The notes under the pieces: model-generated | What the model was told of the DNA's origin: nothing | The model's input: only the letters and a program-made list of their open reading frames with translations | Databases searched by the model: none | Position numbers and translations under genes: made by a program | Shown: piece after piece, positions 33,037 through 41,649 of the stretch | Position numbering within the stretch: the first letter of the stretch is position 1 | Layout: every line of letters starts with the position of its first letter | Assembly (NCBI GenBank): GCA_016839245.1 | Contig: JAEOUN010000079.1 | Location: forward strand, 1-59,147 | Length of the DNA: 59,147 bases | Direction of reading: 5' to 3' | Origin: Candidatus Thorarchaeota archaeon | GTDB lineage: Archaea > Asgardarchaeota > Thorarchaeia > Thorarchaeales > Thorarchaeaceae

Positions 33037-35610
33037 TTGCCTCTAATCGAATGTGACAGAATCTCTATACTAGAGATTTCAAAAATACCTAAATCGTATC
33101 TCTCAGTTGTTAATCAAGAGCATACTGAATCACAAGTTCCTATAAAAGACGATAGATCCAACAATCAATTCGAACGTTTTTTAGGTGCAATACTATATTC
33201 AAACATTGCATCTGGATTTAGAATTCAATCAGTAGAAGGATTATTGAAGCTCTTCTACCTAGCTCAACAAAACAAAACAGAAGTCATATCATCCGCATTT
33301 TCTGCACAATTTCCAGGATTTGTCATCTCAAATAGTCACAACTCACTCTCATATGAGGTGAATCAACCTATTTTTCTCACCGAGATTATTGGTGTACCTA
33401 ATCCAGTATCTCATTCTTTAGATGGTCTTGCGGAATCAATGATTCAAACTGATTCTCAAATAGTCTATCAAGTTTGGACATACCCTAAAAATCCTGGATT
33501 TGTTACAAAAAAGATTACTGAACGAAAATATCAATCTGCACTAGAAAAGTCCCAGATTCAGGAAAGCTACGAGAGCTGGTTGAGAGGCAGAGAAACTCGA
33601 ACACGATACGATGCTGATGCTCTCAGATCAACAAAATGGCATGAAGCTGCATTTGAACGAATCAGTGCAGAAAGACTTCTTGAAGCTAGAGTCATAATTG
33701 CTTCATGGGGACATGACCACGCTTACACATCAATGCAGATGGCTGTTAATACGCTACTTGCAACGATCTCCTATTCTGCGAAAAAAGAGAAACTCCGAAC
33801 AAAATCATACTCTGGCAAACGAGCTTTAGCACTACTAACAGATGCTTTACTGATGGGTAAGAAACTCAAAGGAATCCTATTATTACCCAAAGATGCTGTT
33901 CCATTGGTTGAAATCCCTCACATTGAACTGGGTGTAACGCAGAGTTCAATTACCTCTTTCTCAACAGCCAATACAATTGATATAACCAGTAGCAGTTTAC
34001 AAGATGTTTTTAGAGTTGGTGATATTGCACTAGGTCACATCTATAGAGGAGGAAAATCAAAACCTGAGCGAATGGTGTTCTTGAATGTTGAAGACTTACG
34101 TAGGCACACATTCGTCCTTGGAATGACCGGATCTGGAAAGAGCTCTACAAAGAATCGAATTATTATCGATGCATGGAAAAATGGAATACCGAGTCTCATC
34201 ATCGAACCTGTAAAGTCTGATGCCCGTGCTCTGCTTGCGTCAATATCGGATTTGAGAATATTCACTATTGGACGAGAACCTGTTGCTCCTTTTCGAATGA
34301 ACCCATTTTCTGTGGAGAACGGAGTACCAGTTCAGGCACATATCGACCAGCTCTATTTTTCCTTCCTTGCAGCATGGCCACTCTACGGAATACTTGCCAA
34401 TCACCTTCGAAAAGTGATTGTGAGAACCTATAGCAAGAAAGGATGGAATCCTCTAACTGATTCTCGTGGAGAGCAAATATCTCTTCAAGACTTCAGAGAC
34501 GAAGCTGAGAGATATACCAATGAGCTAAAGTATGGAAGCGAATTAAGTCAGGATTTCAAGGGTGCAATCCTCACCAGGGTTGAAGATTTATGTGATCCCT
34601 CAAGAGCTGCTATATTCAATACTTCATGCAATTTACCAATCGCGGAGCTCTTGCAAGTCCCAACTATTCTCGAACTAAGACACATCAAAGATCCTGAATT
34701 CAAGGCTCTCATTCTCAACTTGATCATAAACAGAGTAAGTCAATATTTTGAATTGCTTGGACCCGCAACACATCTTCGAAGTCTTCTCTTGATAGATGAG
34801 GCTCACAGATTCCTTAGAGAATTACCACCAGCTCTTGATGTAAGCGAGATGGCTGTTTCCAAGCGACAGGTTTTGGACCAATTTGAGGATCTGACTGCTG
34901 AGTCAAGGAGCTACGGTCTAGGACTAGTCATTCTTGATCAGGCTCCAAGCCAACTCTCACGAGGAGTACTCAAGAACTGTCACACAAAAATTGTCCATCG
35001 ATTAGAGAGTCCTGATGACAGTCATCTTGCAGCACTTCTAACTGGATGCAATAATGAACAACAAGCTCACATGACACTAATGAAAGAAGGTGAAGCCATC
35101 ATTCGTGGTATCCGCGACCACACTCCCAGAAACATTCAGGTTCTCCATGATCCTGATTTCACTGAAGGCATGAAACACCATTGGACTGATGACGATGTCG
35201 CTCAGCGAATGAAGATTTTCTACCAAGAACATCCAGAGTTTGCTGCAACTCCTGAAATTCCCCGTCTGGACTCCCTCGGTGTTATCGAAGATAGAGAATT
35301 AGTATCACTCAGAGTTCAAGTAGAAGATATTGTTCGAAGTACAGGTTATCACAGCAACTACTTGAAGTGCAAAGAAAATCCCAATGCTGAAGAATTGCGT
35401 GCTATCGAAGAATTGATTGTCTACTATTCCATTCATTACAATCTCTTGGATAGATCTCCTCAAGAGACAATCCATGCATTCATTGATGCAACAGAGGCGG
35501 TTCATGGTCCCTCACCATATAGCCTAAACCTGCATTTCATTCAACAACGCATCCTTGACCATCAAAGAACACGATACTCTGATAGCGGAGGGGACTCTGA
35601 TAGATCCTAA
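33037..35610 (+). CDS. HerA/DUF87-type hexameric ATPase
   Basis: This 857-residue ATPase has the signatures of the large archaeal DUF87/HerA-FtsK branch. Walker A GMTGSGKS is at 362-369, preceded by LRRHTFVL; IPSLIIEPVKSDARALL and PFRMNPFSVENG follow; Walker B LLLIDEAH is at 583-590. A sensor region (GLGLVILDQAPSQLSRGVLKN, then CHTKIVHRL) completes the motor. The 330-residue N-terminal region is unassigned; the C-terminal 150 residues follow the HTPRNIQVL strand. HerA motors translocate dsDNA and usually pair with a nuclease. The start is a TTG. Its end overlaps the next gene by 56 bases, so partnership with the multi-HTH/HNH protein is likely. Confidence 0.88.
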   Translation: MPLIECDRISILEISKIPKSYLSVVNQEHTESQVPIKDDRSNNQFERFLGAILYSNIASGFRIQSVEGLLKLFYLAQQNKTEVISSAFSAQFPGFVISNSHNSLSYEVNQPIFLTEIIGVPNPVSHSLDGLAESMIQTDSQIVYQVWTYPKNPGFVTKKITERKYQSALEKSQIQESYESWLRGRETRTRYDADALRSTKWHEAAFERISAERLLEARVIIASWGHDHAYTSMQMAVNTLLATISYSAKKEKLRTKSYSGKRALALLTDALLMGKKLKGILLLPKDAVPLVEIPHIELGVTQSSITSFSTANTIDITSSSLQDVFRVGDIALGHIYRGGKSKPERMVFLNVEDLRRHTFVLGMTGSGKSSTKNRIIIDAWKNGIPSLIIEPVKSDARALLASISDLRIFTIGREPVAPFRMNPFSVENGVPVQAHIDQLYFSFLAAWPLYGILANHLRKVIVRTYSKKGWNPLTDSRGEQISLQDFRDEAERYTNELKYGSELSQDFKGAILTRVEDLCDPSRAAIFNTSCNLPIAELLQVPTILELRHIKDPEFKALILNLIINRVSQYFELLGPATHLRSLLLIDEAHRFLRELPPALDVSEMAVSKRQVLDQFEDLTAESRSYGLGLVILDQAPSQLSRGVLKNCHTKIVHRLESPDDSHLAALLTGCNNEQQAHMTLMKEGEAIIRGIRDHTPRNIQVLHDPDFTEGMKHHWTDDDVAQRMKIFYQEHPEFAATPEIPRLDSLGVIEDRELVSLRVQVEDIVRSTGYHSNYLKCKENPNAEELRAIEELIVYYSIHYNLLDRSPQETIHAFIDATEAVHGPSPYSLNLHFIQQRILDHQRTRYSDSGGDSDRS

Positions 35611-37900
35611 GAGAGTCGGAAGGGACTCTAGGGAAGATAGACGAAAGAGAATTGAAGCGGCCTTTGAGGCTGCTGCAAAAATCAAGGAACAAGAACTGAA
35701 GAATTTGAAGAAGCAGGGTCTCTCGGGTGAGGCTCTAAAAGAAAAATTAGGTAGTATCAGTGAGCTTGCAAACATGCTCTATCATACCAGACCACAGGAG
35801 CTTGATAGACTAGCTGATGCAAAGGAGCAAAAGATGCAGGAGCTGGCAAGGTTAGCAGCTAAGTCCAAGAAGGCTCCTTCCGCCTCTGAGAGGACCTCAG
35901 AGAAGATAGATGAAGGTTTTCGAAATCTCTTACAGCGAAAAGAGCAGGATTTGGAAAAGTCTAGAAGGAGTGAAGGTTCGCCTTCTAGACAAGATAGAGA
36001 AAATGAGACGTTCAAACAAAAGAGTGAACGGAGAGATGATTCGCTTCCAAAAAGAGAGTCCTCCTCGAAGGGGCAGATCAAAGAACATTCGAATAACAGG
36101 AGTTTTTCTGAAACTGTCAAAGAGAGCATGAAGATATCCAATTCGAGGGATGAATTCTCTAAGGCGGTATATCGACTACACTTCAGGGAAGGTCTTACGC
36201 AGCAGGAGATTGCTGACAGATTAGGTGTATCAGTACACACTATTTACAGGCGATTTGAGAAGGAAGGTTGGACTCCTAATCTCAGTACAAAAAAGATAGA
36301 CCTCAATCCAGATGAAGTCCAAAGGTTGTATGAGGGTGAGGGGCTTTCACAGAAAGAAATAGCTAAGAAACTGGGAGTTTCTGAGAGTACGATATATCGG
36401 CATTTCAAGAAGCATGGTATTGAACCTCATCGAATCGCTACGAGGGATGAGGTTGATGTTAAAGAAGTACACCGACTTCATTTTGACGAGAAACTCACTC
36501 GAAATGAAGTTTCTGAGAAACTTGGAGTATCAGAACAGACGATAAGTAGAATATTCAGAGATCAAGGGTGGGTAGTTAATCGAGTTCTGAGAAGTAGTGT
36601 AGATATTGATGAAGTACGAAGATTATATTTTGATGAACGATTAACCCAAAAAGAAGTAGCTAAGAAAATTGGTGTTTCTACTCAGACGATTTCTAGAATT
36701 TTCAAAGATCAACAGTGGGAAGCAAGAAGAACTCTAGTAGATATTGATGAACTTCATAGACTCCACTTTATTGAAAATCTAAATCAAAGAGAAATTGCTG
36801 ACAAACTCAATATTCCTGAGGAAACAATACGTCATCATTTTCGAAAGCATAATTGGGAGGTTAAACTAGAAAAGGTAAGCGTTGATGAAATATATCAGCT
36901 CTATTTCGTTGAGAATTTCACGCAACAAGAAATCGCCAAGAAATTAGATGTCTGTGTAGGAACAATCCGTCGCCATTTTAGGGAACAGAACTGGAAAATA
37001 AAAAATCAAAGGAAAGGTTTTACCAAACATCGCGACGTCAGTATTGATGAAGTACATAGACTTTATTTTGACGAGAAATTGAACCAAAGTGAAGTAGCTA
37101 AGATACTAGGCGTTCCTTATCATATTATTTCAAGAATCTTCAAAGAGAAAAATTGGAAACATCGGAACAATCTAGTTTATGTAACAGAGAAAGAACGTGA
37201 GGCTGCCAGATTAGAGAACCGCAAAAAGATAACACAAAGAATTGATGAGATGAGGGAGCAGCTTTTCGGGAAAGAATGTCGTATTTGTGGTGAAGAGAGA
37301 AAAATCATACATAAGAAAGATGGTGAAGAACATGAACCATCAGATCTTTGGAGACTTAGCATTCTCAAATCCGTGAATCCCGATGAGTGGGCTGCTTTGT
37401 GTATACCATGCCATCTTGGAGTTCATTGGATGATGAACAATTATGATACAAATTGGAGTCAGTTAGAAACTCAATCCACCGATGTACGAAACTCGCCCCA
37501 AAATATTAGAGAACCTCTAGAGCTACCAACAGATCAAACTCCATCCACACCGGAATACCTTAAACTAAAATCTGAATTTCAAGGAAATCGCAGAGAACTT
37601 CGTATGGCATTATTTGGAGAGAAGTGTCATTTTTGTGGTATTCACTATGAAGAAAAACGAATAGCAATTCATAGAAAAGATGGACGTCCCCATGCAGAAC
37701 GTCTTACAGTTTATGAGAAATATTTCAGAACACTCAATCCTGATGAGTGGGTTTCATTATGTCAAAATCATCATCGGTTTGTTCATTGGACGATGGATAC
37801 TCTTGGGTTACAGTGGGACGACCTGAAGAACTTTAAGATAAAAGAGAATGGTGCGGAGGGCGAGATTTATTCCAACTCGGAGAAATCCCGAATCGTTTGA
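35555..37900 (+). CDS. seven tandem HTH repeats plus two HNH-like zinc domains
   Basis: This 781-residue protein has three parts. Residues 1-200 are charged and helical. Seven Hin/homeodomain-like HTH units follow at roughly 204-239, 255-290, 304-339, 353-388, 399-434, 445-480 and 500-534, spaced 45-55 residues; a typical unit is RLHFREGLTQQEIADRLGVS then TIYRRF. Two HNH-like domains follow: 575-624 (CRICGEERKIIHKKDG, NPDEW, C-x2-CH, VHW) and 691-744 (CHFCGIHYEE, IHRKDG, NPDEW, C-x2-HH, VHW). The TTG start lies inside herA; no better start is evident. The last 17 codons lie within the antisense tRNA-Leu gene. I infer a nuclease or DNA-marking protein with an extended DNA-reading array; I know no named family with this layout. 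Confidence 0.8.
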   Translation: MTIKEHDTLIAEGTLIDPKRVGRDSREDRRKRIEAAFEAAAKIKEQELKNLKKQGLSGEALKEKLGSISELANMLYHTRPQELDRLADAKEQKMQELARLAAKSKKAPSASERTSEKIDEGFRNLLQRKEQDLEKSRRSEGSPSRQDRENETFKQKSERRDDSLPKRESSSKGQIKEHSNNRSFSETVKESMKISNSRDEFSKAVYRLHFREGLTQQEIADRLGVSVHTIYRRFEKEGWTPNLSTKKIDLNPDEVQRLYEGEGLSQKEIAKKLGVSESTIYRHFKKHGIEPHRIATRDEVDVKEVHRLHFDEKLTRNEVSEKLGVSEQTISRIFRDQGWVVNRVLRSSVDIDEVRRLYFDERLTQKEVAKKIGVSTQTISRIFKDQQWEARRTLVDIDELHRLHFIENLNQREIADKLNIPEETIRHHFRKHNWEVKLEKVSVDEIYQLYFVENFTQQEIAKKLDVCVGTIRRHFREQNWKIKNQRKGFTKHRDVSIDEVHRLYFDEKLNQSEVAKILGVPYHIISRIFKEKNWKHRNNLVYVTEKEREAARLENRKKITQRIDEMREQLFGKECRICGEERKIIHKKDGEEHEPSDLWRLSILKSVNPDEWAALCIPCHLGVHWMMNNYDTNWSQLETQSTDVRNSPQNIREPLELPTDQTPSTPEYLKLKSEFQGNRRELRMALFGEKCHFCGIHYEEKRIAIHRKDGRPHAERLTVYEKYFRTLNPDEWVSLCQNHHRFVHWTMDTLGLQWDDLKNFKIKENGAEGEIYSNSEKSRIV

Positions 37901-37966
37901 ACTCGCGAACTCCTACGAGACTAGGCCCTCAACCTAGCGCCTTTAACCAGGCTGGGCAACCTCCGC
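37849..37966 (-). tRNA. tRNA-Leu (anticodon GAG) with a 30-nt T-loop intron, CCA encoded
   Basis: Minus-strand GCGGAGG (37966-37960) pairs with CCTCCGC (37859-37853); discriminator A and CCA follow. The anticodon stem CTAGG/CCTAG frames loop TTGAGGG (anticodon GAG), and there is a long variable arm CTCG...CGAG. The T-stem GCGAG/CTCGC is perfect, but the loop between is 37 bases (37901-37865) rather than 7. Removing 30 bases restores TTCAAAT. The insert folds as ATTCGGG/TCCGAGT around ATTTC, compatible with a bulge-helix-bulge splice site; the exact boundary is ambiguous by three bases. The upstream plus-strand gene stops at 37898-37900, inside it. Confidence 0.9.
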
Positions 37967-38059
37967 AAGTGTAAGAGTTCATCTCATGAGGGCAATTGAC
38001 AGTCCTCTTGAAAGTGGTGATAAGGATTTCTGTTGAATATCAAAATCCCGATAATGCGC

Positions 38060-38488
38060 TTAATCGAAACGTCTGTCGTACATAGCTTCCACCGAGCGGA
38101 GGAAATTCCCAGTAGTCGCATCCCAGATACAAGTGGTGACATAATCATGGGAGATAAGGTCTTTTCCGCCAGGTGCCCAATACCATCTGTCCATTTTGGC
38201 ATTAATGGTGACGATCTCTAACCCTGTAGTGGTATCAAAGACTTTGGCGTTATTCTCCATGTTTCTCCATGCAACAACCTTACTCTCATCAGGTGAGACC
38301 ACCCAGTGATCAAATTCCTTTTCTAGCATCTCCACTACTTGTTCGTTCATCTCAAGCAATATCTTTGAGACCTGAGGTCTTTTATCTATACTCAGTTCAG
38401 ATTCCATGAAGTTATTGCAAAAGGAGGTTTTCCCGGAACAGACGGGATCACATCGAAGTGACAAGCCTATCTGTTCTCGTAAATTCAA
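38060..38488 (-). CDS. short WD40-like beta-propeller fragment
   Basis: This protein of up to 142 residues contains about two WD40-like blades: DHWVVSPDESKVVAWRNMEN with AKVFDTTTGLEIVTIN, then YWAPGGKDLISHDYV with TCIWDATTGNFLRSVE. A complete propeller needs six to eight blades, so this is either a remnant of a larger gene or a fragment captured with the island. The N-terminal 27 residues before the ATG at 38407 are doubtful. It lies between tRNA-Leu and tRNA-Thr genes, a spot prone to insertions. Confidence 0.5.
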   Translation of the reverse strand: MNLREQIGLSLRCDPVCSGKTSFCNNFMESELSIDKRPQVSKILLEMNEQVVEMLEKEFDHWVVSPDESKVVAWRNMENNAKVFDTTTGLEIVTINAKMDRWYWAPGGKDLISHDYVTTCIWDATTGNFLRSVEAMYDRRFD

Positions 38489-38722
38489 CTACTCGAATTA
38501 GCGGGTAGTTCCTGCAAGCCACTCAAACAGACTAGATTTAGTCCTGTTCTGGCTCTCTTTCTTTTCGTTTTTCTTATCATTCATATTTTTTCACCTTGTA
38601 AACGTAGTATTTTGTAATTATATGTATAAGGATGATGGAATCTGCACACGCTCTAAAACACTAGATTTGAGTCATTCTAAGTCATTTTCACAAGAATTGT
38701 CTTTCATCACTCATAAAAGGAG

Positions 38723-38828
38723 TGGAGCCCCGGGCGGGATTTGAATTCGCGTTTTGATTCGTACTGAACCAAAAACCCGCGACATCCTGCTTACGAAGCA
38801 GACGCTATAGCCGCTAAGCCACCGAGGC
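38723..38828 (-). tRNA. tRNA-Thr (anticodon CGU) with a 30-nt T-loop intron, CCA encoded
   Basis: Minus-strand GCCTCGG (38828-38822) pairs with CCGGGGC; discriminator U, typical of archaeal tRNA-Thr, and CCA follow. The D-stem is GCT/AGC; the anticodon stem TCTGC/GCAGG frames TTCGTAA (anticodon CGU). T-stem GCGGG/CCCGC encloses 37 bases (38775-38739) instead of 7. Excising 30 leaves TTCAAAT. The insert contains TTTGGTTC and GAATCAAA around AGTAC, an eight-pair hairpin. Confidence 0.9.
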
Positions 38829-38889
38829 TCGGTTCACAGTTCACCGCTTCAAATCTCTAATAAAACTTTATCATGAAGCCTAGTTCATA

Positions 38890-39903
38890 ATGGGTGAGGA
38901 TAATCTGATGAATTTGGGTGACATGGGTGAACGAAGTTTTCTTGCTAGCATACGCAACTATGTTGACATCATAATCGGTGCCAAACTAGGATTTGATGAT
39001 GATGCCTCAGATATTCCCTTATCTCAGGATCAGAATCTTATTGCAAATGTTGATACTTTTGTTCGCAAGACAGATTGGCTTCCTGGCATGTCCGCTGCTC
39101 AGGCTGGTCGTAAGACTGCAGTGATGGCTTTCAGCGATCTTGCTGCCAAAGGAGCACGACCTCTAGCAACAATGTTATCGTTAAGTGTTCCAGAACATTA
39201 TGATGTATCTGAAGCTGAAGAGATAGTACGTGGATTTTCTCAATACTGTAAGAAATCTGGCATTCCGTTTATCGGCGGAGATATGGGGATGGCGTCAGAT
39301 GTGATTCTCACTGCTGTTGCGATAGGTATTGCGCATCCAGATACAATCATTCCAAGGAATGGTGCGAAACCAGGAGACGTTGTTGCTGTAACAGGATATT
39401 TTGGCCTTACTTCAGTTGCCTATGAGATACTCGTCAATGGAAAGGAAGCTGATCCTGAATTAGAAAAGGCAGCACTTCTTGCAGCCTATAAGCCATCTAT
39501 TGATCTTGGCTTAGTCTCTGCACTCGCTGAGAAGAAGGCTGTCACTTCAGCGATGGACAGCAGCGATGGCCTAGGAATCACTCTAAATACAATAGCCAAA
39601 CAGAGCAGTGTCGCATTTGTGATTGATGATTTGCCTGCTGCACGAGGCGTTGAGATATTTGCACGAATGAACATGATGGACGAGATGAAGTTTGTAATGA
39701 TGGGTGGCGAAGAATTCCTGTTAGTCCTGACCATTCCCAAAGATAAGTTCGAAGAGGCTCAAGCCATTGCAGACTCAAGACATATCTCCCTCATAGATAT
39801 AGGTCATGTCAGAGATGGCAATAGAGTAGTGTATGAGTCTTCTGAAGGCTATGTTGATGTTCCATCTACTGGTTATGATAATTTCAAGGAATGGAATACC
39901 TAG
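38890..39903 (+). CDS. thiL: thiamine-monophosphate kinase-like protein
   Basis: This protein of up to 337 residues belongs to the PurM/ThiL superfamily. It has GFDDDASDI (metal and ATP site), NVDTFVRKTDWLPGM, GRKTAVMAFSDLAAKGARPL, the GGDMGMASDVILT segment with a GGD metal ligand, AMDSSDGLG and GGEEFLLVLTIP. The order and spacing fit ThiL, which phosphorylates thiamine-P to thiamine-PP; archaea use it at the end of thiamine synthesis. The start is 38890 or the ATG at 38908. A 12-base gap separates it from the radical SAM gene, so they are probably one operon. Confidence 0.85.
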   Translation: MGEDNLMNLGDMGERSFLASIRNYVDIIIGAKLGFDDDASDIPLSQDQNLIANVDTFVRKTDWLPGMSAAQAGRKTAVMAFSDLAAKGARPLATMLSLSVPEHYDVSEAEEIVRGFSQYCKKSGIPFIGGDMGMASDVILTAVAIGIAHPDTIIPRNGAKPGDVVAVTGYFGLTSVAYEILVNGKEADPELEKAALLAAYKPSIDLGLVSALAEKKAVTSAMDSSDGLGITLNTIAKQSSVAFVIDDLPAARGVEIFARMNMMDEMKFVMMGGEEFLLVLTIPKDKFEEAQAIADSRHISLIDIGHVRDGNRVVYESSEGYVDVPSTGYDNFKEWNT

Positions 39904-39915
39904 AGGTAGAGAATC

Positions 39916-41643
39916 GTGAGGTCGGTGGAACATGTTGGTCTAATCGATGGATATGTCGATGAACCTACTGTGTTGGGAGTTCCACCTTATGTAAGCATTT
40001 ATCCTCGATACATTGCAGGTGCTATATGGACGGCAAATCCTCATACACAAATCCACTATCAGACCATCGATCAGATTCGAACGAGTTTCGATAAGGCACA
40101 GTCTCACTGGTCAAAAATGGATCTCCTCATTCTCATTGCTGGAATGATTGTTCCTGGAAAATATATTGGAGGAACACCCATATCAGTTCGTGAGGCGAAA
40201 ATCCTTTTTTCAGCTCCCAATCTACGTAATATACCGAAAATTTTGGTGGGTCCATGGGCTAAATTCGGATGTGGATCAGAAGGTGGAAAGATAGCTCTCA
40301 GCTCAGATATATTGGTTCCACCTTTTGATTTTATCATAAAAGGCGACCCTGAGATAATCATACCATCAGTCCTCACATCTTCTACAGGATTTGAGTCTGC
40401 TAATCTTGAGAGGACACGTAATAGTGCAATAGAGATTGAACCCTACACTACAAAAGGCGCTAAGATTGTAACACAGTATCCCGGTTTTTCTACAGGTTAT
40501 ATTATTTGTGAGATTGAAACCTATCGAGGGTGTCCCAGATATCTCACCGGGGGTTGCTCATTTTGTGTTGAACCATCATTTGGCATCCCCCAGCAACGTA
40601 CACCTGAAGGTATTGCTAACGAGATTAGTGAGCTGTACAAACTAGGTGTCAAGGCGTTTAGACTTGGTCATCAGGCTGACTTCTTTACATATGGTTCTCC
40701 TGAGATTGGAGAATACGAATTTCCAACTCCAAACGTTTCTGTAATCGAAGAACTTCTGTCAAAGATACGACGAGTTGCTCCTGATCTTGATGTGTTACAT
40801 ATTGATAACGTGAACCCTGGAAGTATAGCACATCATCCAGAAGAATCGAAGTTGGTAGCAAAGACCATTATGAAATACCATACTCCCGGTGATGTGGCCG
40901 CCTTTGGCGTGGAATCAGCAGATCCTGAGGTAATACACAGGAACAATCTCAAGGCTGATGCTGAAGAGGTACTTTTTGCCATTCGATTATTAAATGAGGT
41001 TGGTTGTGTCAGAGAGTCTTGGGGACTTCCACATCTGCTTCCGGGAATTAACCTGCTTTATGGATTGCCTGGAGAATCACAAAAAACTATTGACTTCAAT
41101 ATGGATTTTCTCACTCAGATTCTAGACGAAGGACTCATGGTCAGAAGAATCAACATCAGACAAGTAATCAGTCTTGAAGGAACCGCTTTAGAAGCAAAGG
41201 CTGGAAAAGGTATCAAGAGGAACGAGTTCTTTAAGCACAAAGAGCAAATTCGTAATTCTATTGACCTCGAGATGATAAAACGAGTCGCACCATTTGGCAC
41301 AGTTCTCTCATCAGTGTTTCTTGAGGCTGAAGAAGGGAATAATCTTCTGCTTCGTCAACTTGGAACATACCCTCTTCTATGTCATATGCGAAAATCTGAA
41401 GGAACTATTCCAAAAGATGTATTCGTTGTTGACCATGGACCACGATCTCTCACAGTCTTACCCTATCCTTTCAGACTCAAGACTGCTACGCTTGCTCAGT
41501 GGAAGACTATCTCTGGAATTGGTTCCAAGAGAGCAGTTCGAATAAAGTCATTACAAAATCTGAAGACTCTTGATGATATTCAACAGGTTGTAGATTATGT
41601 TATTCCGGAGTGGCTCTCTCGGACCTTCGATTTCAAAGAATGA
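39916..41643 (+). CDS. radical SAM protein with C-terminal helix-hairpin-helix (COG1031-like)
   Basis: This 575-residue protein begins VGLIDGYVDEPTVLGVPPYVS and has an N-terminal region resembling a B12-type or Rossmann module. The radical SAM cluster motif is in ETYRGCPRYLTGGCSFCVEP (Cys-x7-Cys-x2-Cys, a wider first gap than usual). TIM-barrel strands follow (AFRLGHQADF, FGVESADPEVI). The C-terminus has a HhH motif (WKTISGIGSKRAVRIKSL), pointing to nucleic-acid binding. It matches the archaeal conserved radical SAM-HhH group, whose reaction is unknown. The GTG start is 12 bases after thiL. Confidence 0.85.
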   Translation: MRSVEHVGLIDGYVDEPTVLGVPPYVSIYPRYIAGAIWTANPHTQIHYQTIDQIRTSFDKAQSHWSKMDLLILIAGMIVPGKYIGGTPISVREAKILFSAPNLRNIPKILVGPWAKFGCGSEGGKIALSSDILVPPFDFIIKGDPEIIIPSVLTSSTGFESANLERTRNSAIEIEPYTTKGAKIVTQYPGFSTGYIICEIETYRGCPRYLTGGCSFCVEPSFGIPQQRTPEGIANEISELYKLGVKAFRLGHQADFFTYGSPEIGEYEFPTPNVSVIEELLSKIRRVAPDLDVLHIDNVNPGSIAHHPEESKLVAKTIMKYHTPGDVAAFGVESADPEVIHRNNLKADAEEVLFAIRLLNEVGCVRESWGLPHLLPGINLLYGLPGESQKTIDFNMDFLTQILDEGLMVRRINIRQVISLEGTALEAKAGKGIKRNEFFKHKEQIRNSIDLEMIKRVAPFGTVLSSVFLEAEEGNNLLLRQLGTYPLLCHMRKSEGTIPKDVFVVDHGPRSLTVLPYPFRLKTATLAQWKTISGIGSKRAVRIKSLQNLKTLDDIQQVVDYVIPEWLSRTFDFKE

Positions 41644-41649
41644 GCAGAA

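Noticed and set aside
35782..36240. 152-codon minus-strand frame
   Set aside because: Lies wholly opposite the charged N-terminal region of the HTH/HNH gene; low-complexity Ser/Leu translation with no motif.
20551..37966. Integrase gene for the presumed elements
   Set aside because: I looked for a tyrosine or serine recombinase in all larger frames between the repeats and found no R-H-R-Y pattern or serine-recombinase motif. The HTH repeats at 35555 resemble the Hin DNA-binding domain but have no recombinase catalytic domain.
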